This document shows, in pieces, positions 56,207 to 64,000 of a stretch of 64,000 bases of DNA (its first letter is position 1; every line of letters starts with the position of its first letter). Location of the stretch: contig NC_077228.1 in assembly GCF_027887165.1 (NCBI RefSeq), positions 384,066,456-384,130,455 of the forward strand. Direction: 5' to 3'. The notes under the pieces are model-generated. The model did not search any database and had not been told where the DNA came from. It was given only the letters and a program-made list of their open reading frames with translations. Origin of the DNA: Monodelphis domestica (lineage: Eukaryota > Chordata > Mammalia > Didelphimorphia > Didelphidae). A program made the translations under genes and the position numbers.

Positions 56207-56412
56207 TTGGTAGGTAGCTAGGTGGTGTTCAAATCTGGCTTTAGACACTAGCTGTGTGGTCCTAGGCAAGTTACTTCACCCTGTTTGCCTCAGTCTCCTC
56301 ATCTGTAAAAGTGGAGACAGAAATGGCATGCCACAGTATCTTTGCCATGAAACCCCAAATGGGGTCACAAGGAGTTGGGCACTACTAAAATGATTGAAAA
56401 AACAATAGCAAT
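56207..56412 (+). mobile_element. Marsupial tRNA-related SINE (TTTGCCAAG type)
   Basis: ggtaggtagctaggtggtgt, gttcaaatctggctttagac, cctgtttgcctcagtctcct and ccaaatggggtcacaaggag. It lacks part of the head. Confidence 0.92.
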
Positions 56413-56429
56413 TAATAAACTAGAGTTAG

Positions 56430-58920
56430 ATGTGGGAGTGATATTGACTCTTCCATCTTTAGAGTACAGGGAGAAACAGTGGAATCTGACAACTAGAGAA
56501 CATGGAAGTTGTGTCCTAGAGAGTGGCAGGGACACACCTAGGGTCAGCCATGGAAACAGGCTAGTGTACTGTCCTGCCTCAGTAAATCATGACCCAGGTA
56601 ACATTTCCACCCTGGTCAGCTGAAATAATAATCAGGAAACTGGCCCAACATATCACAGTTATATCCAAAACAACAATTTTCAGGTTTTAGAGAAAACTTT
56701 CAAACTGGGAAGAAATGTACAAGTGAAAGCATTCTTGGCAGGGCAGTTCAAATGCCAATGTGAGTCACTTAAGGTTAGAATCAATGATTCCACAGTTTTA
56801 AGGATGCTATCTAGGAAGAGTTTTTAACCTAGGGCCCATGAACTTGTTTTTAAAAAATATTTTGGTAACTATATTTCAATATCACTAGTTTCCTTTTTAC
56901 TCCTCTGTATTTTATTTTGTGCCTTTAAAATTTTTATAAGATGGGATCAGGGGCTTCACCAGACTATCAAAGGGATCTGTGGCACAAAAAGAAGAAACAA
57001 ATCTAGACATACCCACTAAATCTCACTATACTTCTGTACAAGTGATATGGAAGAATCAAAGGACCTCAGATGCCTTCTGGTCCAAACCTTGTATTTATAA
57101 AAGAAGGAAACTGACTGCCCAAAGATGAAGGAAGGAAGTTATACAATCCCTTCATTACTAAATTTTCATGGACCACACAGTATTTAAGTTACAGAAGAAT
57201 TTGCTTTCTTCGGGGTTCATTCCTCTCCAAATAATCACCACTAGTCTAAATGTTGAACTATTATAATTTTTTAAAAATAGTGCCAGGAGTCATAGTAAAG
57301 AACATAAAGAACTCTGCTTGTCGAGTCTAAGACTATTGATATATAGGATAGAAGCAGTAGAGCAGGCACCACATACACTTACATTCTCATCTCCTTCCTC
57401 TTCATTTGTTTTTTCCCTTGTTATTTTCTTCATTTTTTTGGCCTCTTCCCTTCTTTCCCTACTCCTTCTTTCCCTTCACATTCACCTTTTTTCCACTTTT
57501 TTTTGTTTCTCTTCCCTCCTTTAAATTCACTCTGAGCAGTGTAGACCTAAGATGGACACAGACTAGATAGGATTAGGTCTAAGAGTTTTCAGGATGCCAT
57601 GCGTGTGTACTTTCCTTTATCATTAATATCATTGTCTGATGAAGATGACCATACATATAACCAGTCATAAGTAGACTCAACTAAATAATTTTATTTCTGG
57701 AGGCCATAATCTTTTTCTCTACCTCCACCCCATCCTCTGTTCCATTGAGAAGACTATTTCTATGGACTAGGTCCAGCTTATGATTTTGAGACAGCCAGTC
57801 AGCCAGACCTATTGAAGCTTTGAGTCCTAGACACAATAGGGATGTTATTTAGTACAGTTATCTCAAATTTTGCAAATTAAGGGGATGACAAATATTTCAG
57901 GAAAATAACCAATGATTTTTATTTCCAATATTCAAAAAATATAACAAAATATATTATGTCTGATACATAATATATACACAAATATAATTTAGCAGAATTT
58001 AATCTAACATCTTTATATGATTCCAATTGCTTTGATCTTAAAAAATGCACCAAAAGGAAGATGTGGATTAGGCTAAAGTGTATAGTTGATTCTTTTGTTT
58101 TGAGTTACCATTTACTTTATTTTATATACCTAATATAATATAATATATAACATAACATAATGCGTATGATTTGTCATAACTATGAAATAAATTATACTAT
58201 GCTTGTCCAAGAGAGGAACATTCTCACATTAATTATATCTAAAAATCTATCTCATAATCTAGGTATATTTAATTCTTAGTATTCTTTCTGATTATGGAAA
58301 CCATTTTTCCTTGCTCCATCAGCCTCTCTTTTTTTTAATAATTGAAAACTACTGTTCATTATTTACATAAAACTGTCTTTCTGGTCTGCTTTCTATAACC
58401 TTTCCCCTCTTAGGAATTTTAGGAATTCTCTGACTTTCCTCTGGAGGATTGTATGCTTGTTTTATCCCAGATGTGGGGCATAGTAGTCTGAGATTTTTTT
58501 TTTTTACATTACTACATTTGAACAGACTCTCTTTTAACCTATAAGCAAATGTTCCATTAAAACTAGTTTTTAGAATATCAAATTTGTAAGAACATATATA
58601 GGTTGGTTTAAATTTTCACCTTACTAAATTGCACTCAAACTCTATGTGCAAAATGTAAAAATAACACTATAAAGTTATATGGGGAAAAGACTATTTACTT
58701 TTAGGGGTCAGTATTTTCAGAAAAAACAGACACATATATATGTATGGATTATATGTATGTATCTGTATCTATAGATCTCTAGCATTTTTGAAGATCTGTT
58801 AAAATAAACGGCAAGTAGTGACAATTACTTTAAGCTCACACTGGCATTCCAAATCCTTTGCTGAACTGATGCTATTATCTGCCACTGGGAGAAAGTTTTG
58901 ATAGATGTTGACCCCCTTTT
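56430..58920. other. No recognised gene
   Basis: Long AT-rich intron stretch. A CR1/L3-like remnant may lie at 57,050-57,150 (ggacctcagatgccttctgg). T/C-rich sequence at 57,390-57,520 and TA-rich sequence at 58,115-58,200 are low complexity. Confidence 0.4.
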
Positions 58921-58921
58921 T

Positions 58922-59425
58922 GTTAATCAGTAAATGAATAAACATTTGTTAAGTACCTACTACTAAGCACTGGAAATACAAAAAGAGGCTTATAATCTAA
59001 CAGGAGAGATAATATTTGAACAAATATATACCCCAAAAAAGCTATACACAGGAGAGAATTAAAATAGAATTAAGAATTATATTAATATATGTATATATAA
59101 TTACTTTTCTATAATATATTATATAACAACAACTTAACAATAATAAGTTATTGTTATATAATACTTCTTATTGTTATATTATAAATATATTATGTTAATA
59201 TAATAATAACTAAAATTAAGAGGAGTTAGGGAAGGCTCCCAGTAAAAAAATGGGATTTTAGTTGGATCTTAAAGGAAACCAGGGAGGTCAGTAGATGGAG
59301 CTGAGGAGAGAGAGGTTGCAGGCATGGGGGATAGCTAGAGAGAATATTCAGAGCCAAGAGATAGAAAGCAGTATCTCGTTCATGGAACAGATAGGAGGTT
59401 CCTGGATCAAAAAATACATGCCAGA
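58922..59425 (-). mobile_element. L2 3' end with AT-rich interruption
   Basis: aataaacatttgttaagtac, ttataatctaacaggagaga (58,922-59,060), then gaggagttagggaaggctcc, gggattttagttggatctta and gagccaagagatagaaagca (59,215-59,425). Between them lies TA-rich sequence with tatta/taata repeats (59,065-59,210). Confidence 0.7.
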
Positions 59426-59574
59426 GATTAAGTCTTCTTTCTTTTGCTCCTTCTGCTCAATTGGTCTTGCTACTGCTTCACATTAGTCATAATACTTTTG
59501 ACTATTTAAATTCTTAGAGATTTATTAGTTCCAACACTTAATATAGGGGAAAAAAAGTGATTCAGAGAAAGGTC

Positions 59575-59826
59575 ATTTAAAAAATATTTCCAAACCAGGA
59601 GAACATTATACACACTTACATACTGTGATGAACATCCTAATGCAAACATCAACAACATGGAAATAGATTCTGATCAAGGATACATGTAAAACACAGTGGA
59701 ATTGTGTGTCAACTACAGGAAGGGATGGGGGAGGGGACGGAGGGAAATAACATGATTCTTGTAACCAAGGAATAATGCTCTAAATTGACTAAATAAATTT
59801 TTCAAAAAATAAAAATAAAATAAAGA
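59575..59826 (+). mobile_element. L1 3' end with A-rich tail
   Basis: aaaccaggagaacattatac, gatgggggaggggacggagg, gattcttgtaaccaaggaat, aatgctctaaattgactaaa, then an A/T-rich tail. Complete at the 3' end and truncated at the 5' side. Confidence 0.88.
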
Positions 59827-60179
59827 CTCTGCCCAACTGGAAAAAAAATTCCACTTTTTCTTCTTAGCCACTTATATTCCCATTGAAGTAGCATAAGATT
59901 TTATCATAGGGGAAAAAATACCTTCCTGTGTGGAAAATGATCAAAATTTTGTTGTTTGTGCAATATTATTTTCCTCATTATAGGTTGTGATGTCTTCGGT
60001 GAAAATGTCTACATGTGGTTAATATTTTTGCTTGACTCTCATTTTTGGAAATAGGATTCATTAGCTATTAGTTACCTTTCTAAAATATTCTTCAAATATA
60101 CATTTTTATAGTATTAGAGAACCCTATACTTATGAAATTTAAACTCAGGGCCATGTAGTACCACATTTAAAAATATACA

Positions 60180-60367
60180 TGGTGTTGGGAGTAGCTAAGT
60201 GGCTCGGGGGATTGAGAACAAGGCCTACAGACAGAAGATTCTAGGTTCAAATCTGCTCTCAGACACTTCCTGGGCACCCCCATTACCTAACCCTAACCAC
60301 TTCTGCCTTGGAACCAATACACGGTATTAATTGATTCCAAGATGGAAGGTAAGATTTTTTTTTTAAG
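60180..60367 (+). mobile_element. Marsupial SINE (CAGTATTGA type) just upstream of DSE exon 2
   Basis: ggagtagctaagtggctcgg, aggttcaaatctgctctcag, ggaaccaatacacggtatta, then gatggaaggtaagattt and a T-run. Its 3' end lies about 75 bp before the splice acceptor of DSE exon 2. Confidence 0.93.
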
Positions 60368-60452
60368 TATACAAAGTCCTTTCTTCCCTATGTTTCCCAC
60401 CATGCCATATTGATTTATCTTTTTTTTCCCCTTCTTTCAGGACATTTCAAAG

Positions 60453-60494
60453 ATGGTTTGGCTGCCTTTGCGACTTGGAGATCTGATGCCATAA
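60453..60494 (+). promoter_or_regulatory. Upstream ORF overlapping the DSE start (TAATG)
   Basis: ATG at 60,453 in a strong context (A at -3, G at +4) opens 13 codons ([13 protein letters not shown]) ending in TAA at 60,492-60,494. The last A of this stop is the first base of the DSE start codon. Such an overlap is compatible with stop-and-reinitiate translation or with repression of the main ORF. Confidence 0.65.
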
Positions 60495-60909
60495 TGAGGA
60501 CTCACACACGGGGGGCTCCCAGTGTGTTTTTCATACATCTGTGTTGTTTTGTGGCAGCCTGTATCACCGACGAGAACCCCGAAGTCATGATTCCCTTCAT
60601 CAATGCCAACTATGACAGCCACCCGATGCTGTATTTTTCCAAGGGAGAAGTGGAAGAGCTACAGCAGAGAGCAGGAGGGACCCACAGGCACATTGCAGCA
60701 CGGTTGACCGAAGCGGTGCAGACCATGCTGTCCAGTCCTCTGGAGTATCTTCCTCCTTGGGATCCCAAGGACTACAGCGCGAGGTGGAATGAGATTTATG
60801 GCAACAACCTGGGCGCCTTGGCAATGTTCTGTGTGCTGTACCCCGAGAACATCGAAGCCCGAAATATGGCCACGGACTACATGGAGAGGATGGCTGCTCA
60901 GCCTAGTTG
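60494..60909 (+). CDS. DSE: Dermatan-sulfate epimerase, N-terminal coding exon (partial gene)
   Basis: DSE (SART2) converts D-glucuronate to L-iduronate in chondroitin chains to make dermatan sulfate, in the ER/Golgi; the human protein has 958 residues. This exon gives residues 1-138 plus two bases of Trp139. The start [13 protein letters not shown] equals human DSE as I recall it. Residues of about 7-22 form a hydrophobic signal peptide, here with three cysteines. Conserved blocks follow: [65 protein letters not shown] and [10 protein letters not shown]. They belong to the start of the helical toroid domain; the catalytic His and Tyr residues known from human lie in later exons beyond the window. 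An upstream in-frame ATG at 60,410 is in the intron and is rejected as a start. The reading frame is intact. DSEL, the paralogue, is intronless and does not begin this way. Confidence 0.95.
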
Positions 60910-61340
60910 GTAGATTTTTGTCTTTTCTTTTGTTCTTACTGTATTAATGCTGATGCTTAAAAAGGAGCCGGTGTATCTGGGCTTTCGTTAAAGTGCTCTC
61001 ACCTGGATTCTTATGTGCCTTCTGCTGGTCATGACCAAGCTGATACCAAATATTTTTAACCCAAAGCAGAGTTTGAAAATTGTACCCTATCTCTAGTGTG
61101 TTTCACTCTGATAGGAGAAATAATATCTAATGATGTCCCCTCATTCCCTATATCCTCCCATTAGAGCTCTCCAAATGGAAACCTCCTTTAGTCACAACTG
61201 GTTACAGCCCTGGCTTCATCAATGTCCTTTGAGTTCTTAACAAGTTTGAACTAGTCTGACATCTTAGAGATTTTTCTTAGCCTTATTTTAAAGATTAAAC
61301 ATCAAAATATTTAGGCATAATGTAGCCAAAAGAAGCTGTA
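60910..61340. other. DSE intron 2, no further feature
   Basis: Sequence directly after the donor; nothing recognised. Confidence 0.5.
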
Positions 61341-61344
61341 TGGC

Positions 61345-61585
61345 ATAATAATAATAATAGCTAACATTTTTATAGAGATTTAAGGTTTGCAAAACACCCT
61401 GCATATATTCTCCCATTTGAGTTTTACAAGCAAAGTAGGTGCTATCGTTATACTTATTCTATAGCTGAGGAAACGGAGGCTGGAAGATATGAATCGACTC
61501 ACCCAGGGCCATGAAGTTAGTAAGTGTTTCAGGTGGGATTCGAAACCGTGTCTTCCTTACTACAAGTCCAGCTCTCTATCCACCC
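61345..61585 (-). mobile_element. MIR-type CORE-SINE
   Basis: aataataatagctaacattt, atattctcccatttgagttt, gctgaggaaacggaggctgg and ccagctctctatccacccct in reverse order. Near full length. Confidence 0.88.
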
Positions 61586-61689
61586 CTCACCTCACCATTT
61601 CTAAAGAGGGTTGGTCCCAGGAGTCAGGAGGGCCCCACTCTTATTTCTGACACATATTTGCTTTGTGGTCCTAGGTTATTCCCTTGCCC

Positions 61690-62080
61690 TTCCCAGCAGA
61701 CACACAGATCACTGATTAAGCTCTTGCTCTATATCCCAGGAACTCTACTAAGCACAATAAATAAAAGGAAGCAAAATAGTCCTTGACTTCCAGGAACATG
61801 AATTCCAGCAGGAGAAAACGACAACCAAACAGATCCTGGAATGTGGTGTCAGGAGAAGGTACTTCCTCTTGGTGATGAGGACAAAGTGAGGAACTGCAGA
61901 AGCAGCCCAGAAGTCCAGTTCCCTGTAAGATAAAGCAAAAAGGCTCAACTATCAGAGCGAAGAATGCCAGAAGTGGAGTAGAGAGGGTCCGAGGGGAGCA
62001 TCATGAAGAAGAAATTGTAGGAAGAGTTGTAGATAGAAACACGGGTCCCAGCAGGCGACCATGCAAAAGGCTCTCTTTAT
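61690..62080 (-). mobile_element. L2 fragment
   Basis: cactgattaagctcttgctc, ctactaagcacaataaataa, gacttccaggaacatgaatt and ccagcaggagaaaacgacaa in reverse; the region after 61,850 is less sure. Confidence 0.6.
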
Positions 62081-62169
62081 CAGAGACTCAGGAGCTTATT
62101 ATGAGTTTCAGGTGAAATATCTATCTGTATTAGTGGACAGAGTTTCCACACTGCTGTTACCAAGAAAAT

Positions 62170-62270
62170 CATGGTTTAGGAGAAGAAAGAAAGAGAAAAG
62201 GAGGGAAAGAAGAAAGGGAGAGAGGGAGAGAGGGAAAAACAAGGGAAGAAAAGGGAAATAAAGGAAAGAA
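62170..62270 (+). repeat. Purine-rich low-complexity stretch
   Basis: Irregular GAAA/GGAA/GAGG units over about 100 bp. Confidence 0.85.
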
Positions 62271-62552
62271 TGAACATGCTGGAGGAACAGGGGCAAATGT
62301 TTTCAGAATTGATTATGTAAATATTTTAATATTGAACTTGAATACTTTCACTCTCCTTCAATAATTGTATTTTAGAATATCATAAATCTCATTTGACTTG
62401 ATATGTTTTTAATCTGGAGTACCTGAGTGATCTCTTTGGTAATAGTGAAGTCAGCCAACCACTTGTGTCTTATTTAGCTTTTCCAACAATAGATGACAAT
62501 GATGAATTGAAAGTCATTATGACTGAATGGATTGTTAACTTATCCCTGAAGG

Positions 62553-62762
62553 ACAGCTTCTAGGTGGCTCAGTAGTCTGAGAGCCAGGCTTAGAGATGGG
62601 AGGTCCTGGGTTCAAATCTGAGCTCAGACACTTCTTAGCTGTGTGTCCTAGGCAGGCAAATCACTTAACCCCCATTGCCTAGCTTTTACCTCACTTCTTC
62701 CTTAGAACCAGTACACAGTATTAATTCTAAGATGGAAGGTAAAGCTTTTACAAAAAAAACAA
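62553..62762 (+). mobile_element. Marsupial SINE (CAGTATTGA type)
   Basis: cagcttctaggtggctcagt, cctgggttcaaatctgagct, aacccccattgcctagcttt, ccagtacacagtattaattc, and an A-tail. Confidence 0.95.
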
Positions 62763-62977
62763 TTATTATCGAAGGTCTAACAATAATCTAACAATTATCC
62801 GGACATATACATACAATATGTCTGTGTGCATCATAAGATGCATCTTAAGAACTCCGCTATGTAATTTACACTAAAATTTATAGCTGTGAGTGGTTGGTTT
62901 GACTCAATTAAGAATGGTACAGATTGTTCAAAAGTGTAATAAAGTAACTTTATTTAACCACCAGCGTTAGTGTTTTA

Positions 62978-63092
62978 GCCAATCAACAGGCATTTATTTA
63001 TTAAGCGCTTTTATGTGTGTTACTAGTCATACAAATCCAAAGAAACAAATCTCACTCTCGATGACTGTCATAAACCAGAAGTTACGTAACAT
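62978..63092 (-). mobile_element. L2 3' end
   Basis: ccaatcaacaggcatttatt, tattaagcgcttttatgtgt and cactctcgatgactg in reverse. Confidence 0.7.
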
Positions 63093-64000
63093 TTCCCCTT
63101 AGCAATTAAATTATATCTTGTCACTTGATGGTACCAGGAATGTGGATCTTTTTTAAAGACATTTTTTTAAAAGTCAGCAATACATTTAAGTTTGTAACAA
63201 AGAGCATCTTGCCAGATGTCAGAAAGGTGAAGGGGAGTATTATGCAAGTTTCCTGACTAATTTCTGCCAGTATCTGGTTAAGAGCCCTGTTTGCCCATAA
63301 ATCTGGGAGGGTTTCCTGGAACTTTATGGAAGGGGAAAAAACTTGTGGTAAGATTAACTAGAAATTCAGATCGGAGACAAATACTTTATACTATTTTATG
63401 CATTAAAATAAGGCCATTTTGAAGGGTGTAGTTATTTTAGGCTTTAAAGATCCTCTTTTGGTTGGATTCAGTGTTTATGCACAGGTTTTAACCTTGGTCC
63501 AGATCATTTGGTTTAATAGCATTCTGGTACTTCCCCAAGAAGAAAGAAAGAATATATTTTCAATCTGTATTTGGAGCAAACACTTAAAATATACAATTTG
63601 AGTAGAAGCTATTTCTACTTAGGAATGCCAATTAATCAAAAATGGCAACCAGATTTACTTGTCCCAGGGAAAGAAACATTTGTCATTCTTAACTGTCAGT
63701 GGCCTTTTTTTCAGGATCCATTTTACACAGATATTAACTTTCAAAGAGTTTATAAAGATAAGTAAGTTAGCAGATGGTTGACCTCTTAAAGACAACAATG
63801 AAAGCATTCCCAAGTAATAGTTGCAGTAGAATTTTTTTTGTTTCAACTAGTTAAAGAGAAGACTTCTGTGAAAGATCTTTTTAAAAAAATAATTTTATCA
63901 GTACAGCAAAATTAAGACCATTTTATAAAACAATGCAGTTTTATAATATACTACCAAAACCATAGAAGTATAGAAATGTTGACCTTGAATGCATGTTTTT
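63093..64000. other. No recognised feature (DSE intron 2)
   Basis: AT-rich intron. Short open stretches at 63,419-63,846 show no recognised similarity. Confidence 0.4.

Larger units (their letters stand above)
60441..60909 (+). other. DSE: DSE exon 2 (5' UTR end plus first coding part)
   Basis: The left border is the acceptor ccccttctttcag (AG at 60,439-60,440) after a long pyrimidine tract. The right border is ttg|gtagat, with GT at 60,910-60,911. The donor matches consensus poorly after GTA. Reading through the donor meets an in-frame TAG at once, which fits an exon end here. The first 53 bases are 5' UTR. Confidence 0.85.

Noticed and set aside
57840-58060. Possible fourth copy of the hAT-like MITE
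   Set aside because: Only a short end-like wording (cagttatctcaaattt) fits; the interior does not match the other three copies.
60410-60493. In-frame ATG at 60,410 as the DSE start
   Set aside because: It lies before the acceptor AG at 60,439-60,440, within the intron. The ATG at 60,494 gives the start known from human DSE.
1-64000. CRISPR arrays, operons, ribosome binding sites and prokaryotic features
   Set aside because: The window is mammalian nuclear DNA; regular repeats are microsatellites and interspersed elements.

Overview
This is a nuclear genome window from a therian mammal, most likely a marsupial. Two coding exons are recognisable, and most of the rest is intronic or intergenic DNA packed with interspersed repeats. 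The marsupial inference rests on many copies of tRNA-related SINEs of the kind common in marsupial genomes. One type has a body with TTTGCCAAGAAAACCC and the other a body with CCAATACACAGTATTGA. Old MIR/CORE-SINEs, L2, CR1/L3-like and L1 fragments accompany them. The species cannot be named from the sequence alone.

Layout. Positions 1-13,630 are read as the last intron of NT5DC1 (+ strand). The last NT5DC1 coding exon is at 13,631-13,749, with its 3' UTR and candidate poly(A) signals after it. Positions of about 15.3-22.3 kb are intergenic (L1, L2, SINEs). A CpG island at about 22.3-22.97 kb, with G-rich flanks, is the likely promoter and first exon of DSE (dermatan-sulfate epimerase, + strand); a good splice donor lies at 22,664/22,665. 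From there to 60,440 is the presumed large first intron of DSE. DSE exon 2, the first coding exon, is at 60,441-60,909, and intron 2 runs to the window end. The gene order NT5DC1 then DSE, both on the + strand, agrees with human 6q22. No intronless TSPYL1/TSPYL4 reading frame lies between them here.

The most interesting points are: (1) a 13-codon upstream ORF in DSE exon 2 whose stop overlaps the main start as TAATG, plus a second uORF in the candidate first exon; (2) a nearly full-length 7SL (SRP) RNA retropseudogene at 37.4 kb that still carries S-domain sequence, so it is not an Alu-like SINE; (3) a 62-bp piece of an L2 tail copied 1.2 kb away into an L1 and flanked by an 11-bp direct repeat; (4) a small hAT-like MITE family with three copies, one sitting inside a CR1/L3-like element with an 8-bp target duplication; (5) a perfect 27-bp inverted repeat in AT-rich DNA at 42.9-43.0 kb; (6) an L2 at 40.7-42.2 kb interrupted by two SINEs of opposite orientation. 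I found no complete protein-coding gene, no tRNA or other functional RNA gene, and no strong candidate for an undescribed system beyond these points.
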